Origin: G025836975 sp048751585
GTDB lineage: Bacteria; Pseudomonadota; Gammaproteobacteria; Burkholderiales; Burkholderiaceae_B
NCBI RefSeq assembly: GCF_048751585.1
Contig: NZ_JAZHOB010000010.1
Span: 186,001-250,000 of the forward strand
Reading direction: 5' to 3'
Length of the DNA stretch: 64,000 nucleotides
Within the stretch, counting starts at the first letter, position 1; each line of letters begins with the position of its first letter. Both the position numbers and the translations under genes were made by a program. The notes under the pieces were generated by a model. It ran no database searches, was not told the origin of the DNA, and was given only the letters and a program-made list of their open reading frames with translations. Of this stretch, positions 6,109 through 16,150 are shown in pieces.

Positions 6109-8886
6109 TTAGTCGCCTATCACCAGATTCCAAAGTTGCCTTACCGCCACGCGCTCCTTCTCGAACTGATCGCTGCCCACGCGCGCCTTCTCGGCTCCCT
6201 GCAGGCGCAAGGCATGTTGCCGCTTGCGGAATTCCCGGTAGGCGTCGGCCGCTTGGCCGGCCAAATCGGCCGGGATCAGACCCGCTTCAGAGGCCAGGCG
6301 CAGCAGGGCGATATTGCCCAGGTTGTCCAACAGCTCGGGATGACGGTGCGAATGGCATAGCACCAAGTATTGTGTAATGAACTCCACATCGACCATGCCG
6401 CCGCGATCATGCTTCAGGTCGAAGTCCTGGCTGGGGTTGGGGTGGCCGGCGCTGATTTTCTGGCGCATGGCCCGCACTTCGTTTTTCAGGGCTTCGGGAT
6501 CGCGCGGAAGCAGCATCACCTGCCGGCGGATGTCTTCGAACCGGCGTCCTATGGTTTCGTCGCCCACCACGAAGCGCGCGCGGGTAATCGCCTGATGCTC
6601 CCAGGCCCAGGCATGCTGCGTCTGGTATTGCGAGAAGGCATCCACCGATACGGCCAGCAGGCCCGCATCGCCATCGGGCCTCAGCCGCAGATCGATCTCG
6701 TACAGGCGGCCCGAAGACGTCATGGTGGACAGCCAGGACGCCATGCGGCGCCCCAGCTTGGCGTAGATCTCGCTGGCTTCGTCGTTGGGATCGTCGTACA
6801 GGAAGACCAAATCCAGATCGGATGCATAGCCGATCTCTTTGCCGCCCAGCCTGCCGTAGGCGATGATGGCGAAATGGGGAGGGGAAAGGGCGCCGGCCGG
6901 CTTTCCGCGCGGCTGCACCAGAGGCCAGACCCGCGCGATGGTCTCCGCCAGCATCATGTCGGCAAGGGCCGACAGCCGATCGGCCAGGTGCTCCACCGTC
7001 AGGACGCCTTCCAGGTCCTGGGCCAGCAATTGGAAGGTGATCTGATGCTGGATGTCGCGCATCAGGTTCATTTGCTGCTCGACGTCGGGCCGGCCATCGG
7101 GCAGGATGCAGGCGTCCAGCTCGCTGTGCATCTGGCGGGCGATCTGCTCGAAGGCGGGCGGTTCCAGCAAGGACCGCCATTCGATCAGGCTATCCAGCAA
7201 AATGGGGTAGCGGCTAAGGTATTGCGAAGCCCAGGGGCTGGCGCCGACGATGCGCGCGACCCGGGCCAGGGTTTCGGGATATTCGGCCAGCAGGGCAAGG
7301 TAGGCGCTGCGCTGGGCAATGTGCTCCACCAAGTCCAGAAGCCGTACCGCCGTGGCATGGGGATCGCCGGTTTTTCCGGCGGCGCTGACGATGGCTGGCA
7401 AAAGCGCCTCGACACGCTTGCGGCTGGTGGACGGCAAGCTGCGGATGCGGTGTCCGTCCAGCAACGAGTCGACCCGTTCGCATATGGTGTCGGGGCGCTC
7501 GCCGATAGTTTGCTGAATGTGCTCGGCCAGATCGGCGCAGGGCGCTTCGGCCGGGCTGTCCGCGGCGGCGCCCGCATCGTCGTTGTCGCCCATGCCCGCA
7601 ATGCGGAACGCGTCGCGGAAAGTCTGCGCCACGAAGGCGCGATGCTCCGACAGTGCCGCTTCGAACTCCGGCTGGGGCATGCCCATGGCCTGAGCCAGGC
7701 CGGCGCAGCCTTCCTTGTCGCGCGGCAGCAGGTGGGTTTGTTCGTCTTCCCGGTATTGCAGCAAATGTTCGACGCGCCGAAGAAAGTCGTAGGCCAAGGC
7801 CAGCTTGTCCGCCACTTCGGCCGCGATCACGCCCGCTTCTTTTTGCTTGCGCAAGGCATTCAGCAGTCCGCGCTGTTGCAGCGACGGCATGCGGCCGCCG
7901 CGTATCAGTTGGTTCAGCTGGACGACAAACTCTATTTCCCGGATGCCCCCTTCGCCCAGCTTGATGTTGTGCACGGTATCGACGCCGTTGCGGGCCAGGG
8001 CGCGCCGCTGCCAGTCCAGCCGTATCCGTTCGCGCAGGCCGCGCAATGCCGCCAGAGCGTCGAAATCGAAATACTTGCGATAGACGAAAGGCGTACGAAG
8101 GGCTTCAAGCTGCTCCAGCTGGCTTGCGGGGCGGCTTTGGGCGAAGGCCTGGCAGGGAATGATCCGGCCTTTCAGCCAGGCATAGCGCTCCCATTCCCGG
8201 CCCTGGGCCACCAGATAATTCTCCAGAGCGTCCAGGCTCCAGGCCAAGGGCCCGGAGTCGCCGTCCGGCCGCAGGCGCAGATCGGTGCGGAAAACCTGGC
8301 CGTATTGATCGATTTCAGACAGGATGGGCATCATCCGCTGGGTTACGCGCCCATAGAACTCGTGATGGCTGATCTTGCGTCGTCCCGTGGTTTCGCCTTC
8401 TTCGCCGTATAGCATGATAAGGTCGATGTCGGACGACACATTCAATTCCTTGCCGCCCAGCTTTCCCATGCCCACGATCAGCAGTTCCTGGGGCAGGCCG
8501 GTGTTTGGGTCCATGGGTTCGCCATGGATTTCGGCCAGGTTCGACGCAACGCTTCGATAGGCTTGCGCCACGGCCAGGTCGGCCAGCGCCGACATCGCCG
8601 CGACGACTTCCTGCAAGGGCGCGCTGCCATTGATATCGCGCACCAGCGCGGTGAAGAACACCCGCTCGCGCAGTTGACGCAACACCCGCCGCACATCGTC
8701 AATGGGCAGCGCCTTGCCGGAAGGCCCGCCGTTTAGCTCCTCGAACCAGCCGTGGACGGATTTCGGCGTAAGCGCTTGAGCGGCCGCCGCAGTCAACCAT
8801 TCCTGAAACGGAAGGTTGGCGCCGATCTTGCGGCGCAATGCGCCGGACCAGCGCAACGCCGGCTCTAATATAATGGCTTCGGACAT
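6109..8886 (-). CDS. glnE: Bifunctional glutamine synthetase adenylyltransferase/adenylyl-removing enzyme
   Basis: A 925-residue GlnE that attaches AMP to and removes it from glutamine synthetase in response to nitrogen status through PII. Both nucleotidyltransferase halves are visible: the N-terminal half with GMGKLGGKELNVSSDIDL, and the C-terminal half with YGRLGGKEIGYASDLDL, each with the paired acidic metal ligands; helical linker domains lie between. The start chosen (MSEAIILEPALRW) fits the family; an upstream in-frame Met at 8970 would add 28 unrelated residues and run into the divergent yhdP. The 5' end faces yhdP with only 5 bp between start codons. Confidence 0.95.
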   Translation of the reverse strand: MSEAIILEPALRWSGALRRKIGANLPFQEWLTAAAAQALTPKSVHGWFEELNGGPSGKALPIDDVRRVLRQLRERVFFTALVRDINGSAPLQEVVAAMSALADLAVAQAYRSVASNLAEIHGEPMDPNTGLPQELLIVGMGKLGGKELNVSSDIDLIMLYGEEGETTGRRKISHHEFYGRVTQRMMPILSEIDQYGQVFRTDLRLRPDGDSGPLAWSLDALENYLVAQGREWERYAWLKGRIIPCQAFAQSRPASQLEQLEALRTPFVYRKYFDFDALAALRGLRERIRLDWQRRALARNGVDTVHNIKLGEGGIREIEFVVQLNQLIRGGRMPSLQQRGLLNALRKQKEAGVIAAEVADKLALAYDFLRRVEHLLQYREDEQTHLLPRDKEGCAGLAQAMGMPQPEFEAALSEHRAFVAQTFRDAFRIAGMGDNDDAGAAADSPAEAPCADLAEHIQQTIGERPDTICERVDSLLDGHRIRSLPSTSRKRVEALLPAIVSAAGKTGDPHATAVRLLDLVEHIAQRSAYLALLAEYPETLARVARIVGASPWASQYLSRYPILLDSLIEWRSLLEPPAFEQIARQMHSELDACILPDGRPDVEQQMNLMRDIQHQITFQLLAQDLEGVLTVEHLADRLSALADMMLAETIARVWPLVQPRGKPAGALSPPHFAIIAYGRLGGKEIGYASDLDLVFLYDDPNDEASEIYAKLGRRMASWLSTMTSSGRLYEIDLRLRPDGDAGLLAVSVDAFSQYQTQHAWAWEHQAITRARFVVGDETIGRRFEDIRRQVMLLPRDPEALKNEVRAMRQKISAGHPNPSQDFDLKHDRGGMVDVEFITQYLVLCHSHRHPELLDNLGNIALLRLASEAGLIPADLAGQAADAYREFRKRQHALRLQGAEKARVGSDQFEKERVAVRQLWNLVIGD
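8869..8874 (+). promoter_or_regulatory. Candidate -10 box for yhdP inside the glnE 5' end
   Basis: A perfect TATAAT on the plus strand lies within the first codons of divergent glnE, 18 bp before the first possible yhdP start. No good -35 hexamer is seen 16-18 bp upstream. If used, transcription would begin near 8881, leaving almost no leader before the GTG at 8892 and favouring a more internal translation start. Confidence 0.4.
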
Positions 8887-8891
8887 AAGGC

Positions 8892-11800
8892 GTGCAAGAG
8901 GGACGTGGCTTAAAAAAACAGGAAGACGATAACCGTGCAATTGGGTATAAGACCCAAGAAGATACCGCAAATATTACAGTAACAGGCCCTAATCAATCTG
9001 TGTTTCGACTTTCTACCGCCATCCTTGGAATTCTGGGCAAGATAGCGCTGCTGATCTACTTCCTGCTTGCCGCCGGTTTCCTCGGCATACGCTATTGGGT
9101 GTTGCCCAATATCGATGACTGGCGCCCGCAGATAAGCCAGGCCTTGTCGTCGGCGCTCGATACCGATGTAAGCCTTGGAAAAATCAAGGCCGAATGGACC
9201 GGCCTGAATCCCCGTATCGAAATCAGCGATGTCGTCTTTACCGGCCACCAACGGCAAATGCTGCTGACGCTGCCGCGACTGCGGGCGGTACTAAGCTGGC
9301 GCAGCGTTTTTTCATTGGCTCCGCTGTTCGTCAGCCTGGATGCGCGCGGCATCGATCTGGATATCCGGCGAAGCCGGGATGGGCGGCTTCATCTTCTTGG
9401 CCGATCTTTCGACATGGAATCGATCGACGCGTCCATCGAAGGCGAGTCGGGCAAATTCGTGGACTGGCTGGCCGTCCAGCGGCAGATCGTGCTGCGCGAG
9501 GCCACCATTCGTTGGACCGACGAAACCCGCCATGCGTCGGCGCTGGTATTGAACGGTGTAACCTTGAATGTGGTCAACCAGGGTAGGGACCACCGGTTTT
9601 CGCTGGCGGCCGTTCCTCCATCCCAGTTGGGCGAGTCGCTGGATGTGCGCGGTACATTTCGGCAAGCGGCGGCTGTCCCAATCGGAGAGTTCACGCCCGC
9701 CGGCGGCACAGGCCAGCTTTATGCACGAGTCGAGGACATGCGGCCGCTGGGCTGGTCGCCGTGGGTGGACCTGCCGCAAAGCTTGAAATCGGGCCGGCTT
9801 TCGGCTCAGGGTTGGCTGCGATTCGGCGCGGGGAAAATACAGCATTTCACTTCGGATGTCAGCGTAAGCCATGGCCGCTGGGATTTCGGCGACCAGGCAC
9901 AAGTACAGGCGGGATTCGTGCGCTTGTACCTGGCCGGGCCGTGGAAGGGTCACGAGCGCCTGTTTGGCCCGGGGCAACGCGAGACCACAGAGCCGGGAGC
10001 CGCTGATTCCATGCTCGCCATCTCTCCCGTTATCGAGCCTCCCCTGTTTGATTCTTCCGCCGCCATGCCTTCGGCCGCCGATGCGCCGCCATTGGAATTT
10101 CGCCTGCAGGCGCGCGAGCTGGATGTTCTGGCCCCCGGCATCTTCGAATACCCGCTGGATTTCGAGCATATCGGCGCCCGGGGATCTGTTCAGGATCTGG
10201 CCAGTGGGCGGGTCAGCGTGCAGGCAGAGCAGGCGGATGTCGCGAACAAGGATATGGAGGCGCGCTTGCAGGGCGGTTGGCGCCAGGGCGGGGACGGACC
10301 GCCCGGTCTTGTCGACCTGCGCGGCCATTTCAAGCGGGCCTTGATTACCGCGATAGATGAATACCTGCCCAATACCGTCAACCTGGATGCGCGGGAGTGG
10401 ATGGCCAAAGGGCTGGTGAACGGGCAGATCGAAGATGCGGAGCTGGTCCTGCGCGGCGACCTGGAGTATTTCCCATTCAATGAGGACCCCTCCAAAGGGG
10501 ACTTCTCGGTGCAGGGGAAATACACCGGAGGCATCATCGACTACCTTCCGCCCGAAGGAAAAACGCTGGGCTGGCCGCGTTTGACGGACATGCGGGGCTC
10601 TGTGGCGCTGAACCGCGCGGACTTGCGCCTGGTTGCCGACCAGGCAACCATGTGGCCGACCACGGGGCTGCCCATCCAGTTAAAGAACGTACAGGCGCAC
10701 ATTCCCAATATCGAAGAGAACTCGGTTCTGGGCATACAGGGCGAAACCACCGCCAAGGGCGAGGCCTATCTGGCCCTCATGACGCATTCGCCCTTGGGCG
10801 AGTTGCTGGATGGCATTTTCGACGAGGCCAGCGCGGATGGTGTCTGGGAGGTGCCCTTGTCCTTGTCCATTCCATTGCTGCATAGCCGCGAAAGCACGGT
10901 GCAGGGGGCCATCCGTTTCTCGGGCAGCACTTTGCGATTGATGCCCGAAATGCCGCCTTTCCAGAAGCTCACCGGCACGATGGATTTTACCGACAGCACG
11001 ATCAGCACCTCGGACCTGAAGGCCGAGTTCCTGGGCGGGACGGTCAGCGCCGGCGGCGGGGTGGGTGGCGGCCTGAAAGGATTGCAGTTGCAGGGCCGCG
11101 CCACGGACAAGGCGCTGACAGGTTTTGTCGGCGTGGAGGGCATGAAGCGTCTGGCAGGCAGTGTGTCCTATAAGGCCACTTTGCGGCGCGGGAAGGACAG
11201 GAATTTCATGCTGTCGGCCCATTCCGACCTGAAAGGGCTGGCGCTGGACCTTCCTGCGCCCCTGGGCAAGCCTGCGGAGCAAGCCTTGCCGCTGCAAGTC
11301 GACTGGCAGCGTCACACCGACCGTAAAAGCATGGCGCTGAACGTGATGCTGGGCGATCAGGTGCAAGCACGCCTGCTGCATCGCGAAAATCAGAAGGGCG
11401 GAAGCTATTTCTATGCGGGCACTGTCGGCGTAAACAAGAAGCCGAATCTTCCCGCGGCGGGCATGAGCCTGGATATCCTTTATCCATCTGTCGACATTGA
11501 TGCATGGCAGGACATCGCCACTGAGTTTTCCACCTCGATATCAAAGTCGGCCAAGTCGCGTGATCGGCCATTGCTGCCCGACATCGGCGAGCTTCGCTTG
11601 CAGGCCAAGCAGGCCGACGTCCAGGGGCTGACCTTGGATGAACTGACGTTTACCGCGCGCCGGCCCGAAAGCGCCCAGTGGCGTGTGGACATCAGCTCGT
11701 CGCAGACGGCCGGAACCCTGTTCTGGCGCGAGGCCAAGGGCAGGATAGCGGGCCGGATCGATGCGAACTTCGATCGCCTGTCGCTGGGGCGCGATAAATC

Positions 11801-12716
11801 CCGGGGAGAAGCGAAAACGGATGACGACAAGGATGACTTCCAGGTCGATGACGATCTGGATATCCCGGGTGTCAATCTTCATGTGAAGAACCTTCGACTT
11901 TACGGCCGGGACGTCGGCGAATTGTCGGTGGTGGGAGTCAACCAGGAGCGCGGGCGCTTGTGGCGGCTGGACGAGCTCAAGCTCAGCAGTTCTTCGGCGG
12001 TGCTGGAAGGTAATGGGATGTGGCGGCTTAGCGGCCCTCGGCGCGGCCTGAAGCTGGATGCGCATATGGATGCCGGCGACCTTGGTGCCTATTTCGATCA
12101 GATCGGATTCAAGGACGTCATGAAAGGCGGCGCAGGGACCGTGCGGGGCAGCTTCGAATGGCGCAACATGCCCTGGGATTTCAGCAAGGCCGATCTGAAC
12201 GGCAATGTGGAGTTCAAGCTGGAGAAGGGCCGCTTCATCACGCTTAATTCCTACTCGGCGCGTTTGCTGGAATTATTGTCGCTGCAATCGGTAAAGCGTC
12301 TTGCTCGCCTGGATTTCAATCCGGCCGGCCTGACCAAAGAGGGCTTTCCCTATGACGACTTGCGCGGGACCGTCGTCTTGAAGGACGGCTTGATGAGCAC
12401 CAGCGATTACCGCGTCATCGGGCCGGTCGGAACCATTGTCCTGGGCGGCGACGTCAACCTGTTGAACGACACGCTGGATTTGCAGGCGGTGGTCATACCC
12501 AATCTGGATGTCAGCGGCGCGGCCATTGCGGCGGGCATTGCCATCAATCCCATCGTGGGCATCGGGGCATTCCTGACGCAATGGTTTTTGCAGGCGCCGT
12601 TGGCCAAGGCCATGACGGTCGAGTACCGGATCAGCGGGAACTGGGACGAACCGCAAATCAAGGAGGTCGCCGCGCCGCCTCGAACGGACAGCAAGCAGCG
12701 CAGCATCACGCCGTAA
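8892..12716 (+). CDS. yhdP: YhdP family AsmA-like envelope protein
   Basis: A 1274-residue protein of the YhdP/TIGR02099 family: one N-terminal membrane helix (about 44-68) and a very long periplasmic beta-rich body with the AsmA-type C-terminus (block around FKLEKGRFITLNSYSARLLE and AAIAAGIAINPIVGIGAF). Such proteins form grooves or bridges implicated in lipid movement between inner and outer membranes; in E. coli YhdP, TamB and YdbH act together. The start is uncertain: the frame opens with GTG at 8892 without a well-spaced ribosome binding site, and GTG at 9000, just before the membrane helix, is an alternative. It is divergent from glnE, an arrangement I associate with Betaproteobacteria. 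Confidence 0.92.
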   Translation: MQEGRGLKKQEDDNRAIGYKTQEDTANITVTGPNQSVFRLSTAILGILGKIALLIYFLLAAGFLGIRYWVLPNIDDWRPQISQALSSALDTDVSLGKIKAEWTGLNPRIEISDVVFTGHQRQMLLTLPRLRAVLSWRSVFSLAPLFVSLDARGIDLDIRRSRDGRLHLLGRSFDMESIDASIEGESGKFVDWLAVQRQIVLREATIRWTDETRHASALVLNGVTLNVVNQGRDHRFSLAAVPPSQLGESLDVRGTFRQAAAVPIGEFTPAGGTGQLYARVEDMRPLGWSPWVDLPQSLKSGRLSAQGWLRFGAGKIQHFTSDVSVSHGRWDFGDQAQVQAGFVRLYLAGPWKGHERLFGPGQRETTEPGAADSMLAISPVIEPPLFDSSAAMPSAADAPPLEFRLQARELDVLAPGIFEYPLDFEHIGARGSVQDLASGRVSVQAEQADVANKDMEARLQGGWRQGGDGPPGLVDLRGHFKRALITAIDEYLPNTVNLDAREWMAKGLVNGQIEDAELVLRGDLEYFPFNEDPSKGDFSVQGKYTGGIIDYLPPEGKTLGWPRLTDMRGSVALNRADLRLVADQATMWPTTGLPIQLKNVQAHIPNIEENSVLGIQGETTAKGEAYLALMTHSPLGELLDGIFDEASADGVWEVPLSLSIPLLHSRESTVQGAIRFSGSTLRLMPEMPPFQKLTGTMDFTDSTISTSDLKAEFLGGTVSAGGGVGGGLKGLQLQGRATDKALTGFVGVEGMKRLAGSVSYKATLRRGKDRNFMLSAHSDLKGLALDLPAPLGKPAEQALPLQVDWQRHTDRKSMALNVMLGDQVQARLLHRENQKGGSYFYAGTVGVNKKPNLPAAGMSLDILYPSVDIDAWQDIATEFSTSISKSAKSRDRPLLPDIGELRLQAKQADVQGLTLDELTFTARRPESAQWRVDISSSQTAGTLFWREAKGRIAGRIDANFDRLSLGRDKSRGEAKTDDDKDDFQVDDDLDIPGVNLHVKNLRLYGRDVGELSVVGVNQERGRLWRLDELKLSSSSAVLEGNGMWRLSGPRRGLKLDAHMDAGDLGAYFDQIGFKDVMKGGAGTVRGSFEWRNMPWDFSKADLNGNVEFKLEKGRFITLNSYSARLLELLSLQSVKRLARLDFNPAGLTKEGFPYDDLRGTVVLKDGLMSTSDYRVIGPVGTIVLGGDVNLLNDTLDLQAVVIPNLDVSGAAIAAGIAINPIVGIGAFLTQWFLQAPLAKAMTVEYRISGNWDEPQIKEVAAPPRTDSKQRSITP

Positions 12717-12734
12717 GGCGGGCGGCAGGGGGAT

Positions 12735-12757
12735 GCGCGGCCGGTGGCCGGCCGCGC
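12735..12757. terminator. Bidirectional hairpin between yhdP and gdhA
   Basis: A perfect 10-bp GC stem (12735-12744 GCGCGGCCGG with 12748-12757, loop TGG) fills the 49-bp gap between the convergent 3' ends of yhdP and gdhA. There is no long T tract on either side, so it may act weakly or only stabilise 3' ends. Confidence 0.55.
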
Positions 12758-12765
12758 TTGCCGAT

Positions 12766-14106
12766 TTAGTAGATGCCTTGCTGCAGCATGGCGTCGGCCA
12801 CTTTCACGAAGCCGGCGATGTTGGCGCCGTTCACATAATTGACCGATAGTCCTTCTGTGCCGTGGCGCACGCAATTTTCGTGGATGTCGCGCATGATGGC
12901 ATGCAGCTTGGTGTCGACCTGTTCGCGCGTCCATTGCAGGCGCTGGGCGTTCTGGCTCATTTCCAGGCCCGATACGGCCACGCCGCCGGCGTTGCTGGCC
13001 TTGCCCGGCGCATACAGGATCTTGGCGTGGACGAAGGCATCGACCGCATCCAGGCTGGTGGGCATGTTGGCGCCCTCGGCGACGCAGCGCACGCCATTGG
13101 CGATCAGCGTCTTGGCATCGTCCAACTCCAGTTCGTTCTGGGTGGCGCAGGGCAGCGCGACATCGACGGGGATGTGCCAGGGGCGCTTGCCGGCTTCGTA
13201 CACCAGGTTGAATTTCTTGGCATAGGTTTCGACACGGCCGCGTTCTTCATTTTTCAGGCGGATCAGTTCGGCCAGCTTTTCGGGGGTGAAGCCGGCCTTG
13301 TCCACGACAGTGCCGTGCGAGTCGGAAACGGTCACGACCTTGGCACCCAACTGCATGCATTTCTGGATCGCGTACTGGGCCACATTGCCCGAACCCGACA
13401 CCGATACGGTCAGGCCTTCGATGGACTGGTTGGCATGCTTGAGCATCTCCTCGGCAAAGTACACCGTGCCGTAGCCGGTGGCCTCGGGGCGGATCAGGCT
13501 GCCGCCGAAGCTCAGGCCTTTTCCGGTAAAGACGCTGGCCGACGAGTTGGACAGTTTTTTCATCATGCCGGCCATGAAACCGACTTCGCGGGCGCCCACG
13601 CCGATGTCGCCGGCGGGGACGTCGGTGTCCGGACCCAGGTGACGGTGAAGCTCAAGAATGAGAGCCTGGCAGAAACGCATGACTTCGCCATCGGACTTGC
13701 CTTTGGGGTCGAAGTCCGAACCGCCCTTGCCGCCGCCCATGGGCAGGGTGGTCAGGGCGTTCTTGAATGTCTGCTCGAATGCCAGAAATTTAAGGATGGA
13801 CAGGTTGACCGAGGGGTGGAAGCGCATGCCGCCCTTGAACGGCCCTATGGCCGAACTGTGCTGTATGCGGAAACCGCGATTGATCTGGACTTTCCCCTGA
13901 TCGTCGACCCAGGAAATACGGAACTGAATGGCACGTTCGGGCTCCACCAGGCGCTCAAGCAGTCCATGTTCGGCATAGCGCGGGTTGCGTTCAATGAAAG
14001 GCCATAAACTATTCATCACTTCTTTGACTGCCTGCATGAACTCGGGTTGGTTCGGGTCGCGGGCACGGATTTGGTCAAGAAATTGATCTAGTGTTGGTAG
14101 TTTCAT
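12766..14106 (-). CDS. gdhA: NADP-type glutamate dehydrogenase
   Basis: A 446-residue hexameric-type glutamate dehydrogenase, very close to E. coli GdhA throughout, catalysing reductive amination of 2-oxoglutarate with ammonium. The substrate and catalytic lysine region (PMGGGKGGSDFDPKGKS) and the nucleotide-binding glycine motif (VSVSGSGNVAQYA) are intact, and the C-terminus (YVNGANIAGFVKVADAMLQQG) matches the family. I chose the ATG at 14106 (MKLPTLDQFLDQI) because it aligns with the E. coli start; an in-frame ATG at 14139 would add 11 residues. It lies downstream of rho on the same strand but beyond a hairpin, so it probably has its own promoter. Confidence 0.95.
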   Translation of the reverse strand: MKLPTLDQFLDQIRARDPNQPEFMQAVKEVMNSLWPFIERNPRYAEHGLLERLVEPERAIQFRISWVDDQGKVQINRGFRIQHSSAIGPFKGGMRFHPSVNLSILKFLAFEQTFKNALTTLPMGGGKGGSDFDPKGKSDGEVMRFCQALILELHRHLGPDTDVPAGDIGVGAREVGFMAGMMKKLSNSSASVFTGKGLSFGGSLIRPEATGYGTVYFAEEMLKHANQSIEGLTVSVSGSGNVAQYAIQKCMQLGAKVVTVSDSHGTVVDKAGFTPEKLAELIRLKNEERGRVETYAKKFNLVYEAGKRPWHIPVDVALPCATQNELELDDAKTLIANGVRCVAEGANMPTSLDAVDAFVHAKILYAPGKASNAGGVAVSGLEMSQNAQRLQWTREQVDTKLHAIMRDIHENCVRHGTEGLSVNYVNGANIAGFVKVADAMLQQGIY

Positions 14107-14218
14107 CAAAAGTGCTCTGTTATGCGGCTGAGTGGACAAGACCCAGCAAAGATTAGAAATAATTTCAGTTCGGGATCGACACGTTCACCCCGAAGAGATA
14201 TTGGGGTGTATAGCGCAA

Positions 14219-14244
14219 GTAAGCCTCTCGCTAGAGAGGCTTAC
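14219..14244 (-). terminator. Hairpin downstream of rho
   Basis: A perfect 11-bp stem (14219-14229 GTAAGCCTCTC with 14234-14244, loop GCTA) lies 17 bp past the rho stop codon. In the minus direction it is followed by CTTGCGC rather than a U-tract, so termination strength is uncertain. Confidence 0.6.
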
Positions 14245-14260
14245 AGGTGTGGCTTGCCGC

Positions 14261-15517
14261 TTATTTTTTCATCATGTCGAAAAATTCGGAGTTTGTTTTG
14301 GTTGCGCGAATCTTGTCCAAAATAAACTCCATTGCTTCGATTTCGTCCATATCGTGTATGAACTTGCGGAGCACCCAGATCTTTTGTAGAAGCTCTGGCT
14401 TGATGAGTAGCTCTTCTCGGCGCGTGCCTGATTTGTTCAGGTTGATGGCCGGATACACCCGTTTTTCGGCCAGGCGGCGCTCCAGATGGACTTCGGAGTT
14501 GCCTGTGCCCTTGAATTCTTCGTAAATCACTTCGTCCATGCGGCTGCCGGTTTCGACCAGGGCGGTGCCGATGATGGTCAGCGAGCCGCCTTCTTCGACA
14601 TTGCGGGCCGCGCCGAAGAAGCGTTTGGGGCGCTGCAGGGCATTGGCGTCCACGCCGCCGGTAAGCACCTTGCCCGAGGCGGGAACGACGGTGTTGTAGG
14701 CGCGTGCCAGGCGGGTGATGGAATCGAGCAGAATGACGACGTCTTTCTTGAGTTCGACCAGGCGCTTGGCCTTTTCGATGACCATCTCGGCCACTTGCAC
14801 GTGGCGCGTGGCAGGCTCGTCGAAAGTGGAGGCGACCACTTCGCCGCGTACAGTACGCTGCATCTCGGTGACTTCCTCGGGGCGTTCATCGACCAGCAGC
14901 ACAATCATGACCGCGTCGGGGTAGTTCGTGCTGATGGCGTGCGCCATATGCTGCATCATCACCGTCTTGCCCGACTTGGGGCTGGCAACGATAAGGGCGC
15001 GCTGACCCTTGCCCAGCGGGGCAAAGATGTCCAGGATGCGGCCTGTGATGTTCTCTTCGCTTTTGATGTCGCGTTCCAGCGTCATCACGTCGTCGGGATG
15101 CAGAGGGGTCAGGTTCTCAAACATGATGCGATGCTTGATGGCCTCGGGCTGCATGCCGTTAACCTTGTCCACCTTGACCAGGGCGAAGTAGCGTTCTCCG
15201 TCCTTGGGTGTACGGACCTCTCCCTCGATGGAGTCGCCCGTATGCAGATTGAAGCGCCGGATTTGCGAGGGCGAGATGTAGATGTCGTCGGTGCTGGCCA
15301 GATAAGAGGTATCGGGCGAGCGCAGGAAACCGAAGCCATCCGGCAACACTTCAAGCACGCCGTCGCCGAAAATCTGCTCGCCTTGCTTGGCCCGCTTCTT
15401 CATGATGGCAAACATGAGTTCTTGTTTGCGCAGGCGGCTGGCGTTGTCGATTTCCAGCTCGGCGGCCAATTCCAGCAGCTTCGAAACGTGCTGCGTTTTT
15501 AATTCGGTGAGGTGCAT
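14261..15517 (-). CDS. rho: Transcription termination factor Rho
   Basis: A 418-residue Rho hexameric RNA helicase. The N-terminal RNA-binding domain includes GDGVLEVLPDGFGFLRS (cold-shock-like primary site). The ATPase core has the P-loop VASPKSGKTVMMQ, Walker B VVILLDSITRLARAYN, and the Q/R loops near GGVDANALQRPKRFFGAARN. The start MHLTELKTQ at 15517 matches the family; an in-frame upstream Met at 15577 adds unrelated residues. Gene order trxA-rho is conserved with many Proteobacteria. The 69-bp trxA-rho gap contains a 7-bp stem (15551-15557 with 15565-15571) in the leader, a possible site for Rho autoregulation (inference). Confidence 0.97.
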   Translation of the reverse strand: MHLTELKTQHVSKLLELAAELEIDNASRLRKQELMFAIMKKRAKQGEQIFGDGVLEVLPDGFGFLRSPDTSYLASTDDIYISPSQIRRFNLHTGDSIEGEVRTPKDGERYFALVKVDKVNGMQPEAIKHRIMFENLTPLHPDDVMTLERDIKSEENITGRILDIFAPLGKGQRALIVASPKSGKTVMMQHMAHAISTNYPDAVMIVLLVDERPEEVTEMQRTVRGEVVASTFDEPATRHVQVAEMVIEKAKRLVELKKDVVILLDSITRLARAYNTVVPASGKVLTGGVDANALQRPKRFFGAARNVEEGGSLTIIGTALVETGSRMDEVIYEEFKGTGNSEVHLERRLAEKRVYPAINLNKSGTRREELLIKPELLQKIWVLRKFIHDMDEIEAMEFILDKIRATKTNSEFFDMMKK

Positions 15518-15586
15518 GTGAGGAGAGAGGGGGGTATTTGCAAAGTGGTGGCGAGCCCAGAAAAGGCTCGCGCGCAAAAAACAGGT

Positions 15587-15913
15587 TTACAGGGATTCGT
15601 CCAGGAACGCGCTGAGTTGGGATTTGGACAATGCGCCCACTTTGGTTGCGGCGGCTTTGCCGTCTTTGAACAACATAAGTGTGGGAATACCGCGAACGCC
15701 GAACTTTGCGGCGGTTTCGGGATTATCGTCGACATTGACCTTGGCAATAATAACACGGCCTTTGTACTGATTGGCTGCTTCATCCAGCAAAGGTGCGATC
15801 ATTTTGCAGGGGCCGCACCAAGCCGCCCAGTAGTCGACCAGGACGGGAACGTCGGAGTTGATGACGTCGGCCTCGAACGAGGCGTCGCTGACGTGTTTGA
15901 TGGATTCGCTCAT
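15587..15913 (-). CDS. trxA: Thioredoxin
   Basis: A 108-residue classical thioredoxin with the WCGPCK active site (Cys33 and Cys36), the cis-proline segment GIPTLMLF and the C-terminal helix, all at normal spacing. It is the general cytosolic dithiol reductant for ribonucleotide reductase, methionine sulfoxide reductase and others. It lies immediately upstream of rho and is divergent from parE across 237 bp. Confidence 0.97.
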   Translation of the reverse strand: MSESIKHVSDASFEADVINSDVPVLVDYWAAWCGPCKMIAPLLDEAANQYKGRVIIAKVNVDDNPETAAKFGVRGIPTLMLFKDGKAAATKVGALSKSQLSAFLDESL

Positions 15914-16150
15914 GATAGAAAGGGAAATAGAATGATCGGGATCGGAAAACTATACGGGAATGCTAGGCAACAACACAATGTATTCTATTGACTGTCCAGT
16001 GTAGTTTGTTGCGGTATTTCAACAAGCATACCACTGTCGGCGTCCCTGCGCACGGCCCGGTTTGACCGGCCCGTCCAGTGTGCGCCGGCCATGAAAAACA
16101 CATTGTCCGTAAAATACCCCCCAATTCAATTTGCAAAATTCGAGAATAAA

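Noticed and set aside
6370..8412. 680-codon open frame on the plus strand opposite glnE
   Set aside because: It is antisense to a well-supported glnE; long antisense frames are expected in GC-rich genes and the translation resembles no family.
16091..16150. ATG start 20 codons upstream for parE
   Set aside because: The added residues do not resemble ParE N-termini; the TTG at 16151 aligns with the family. Kept as an alternative only.
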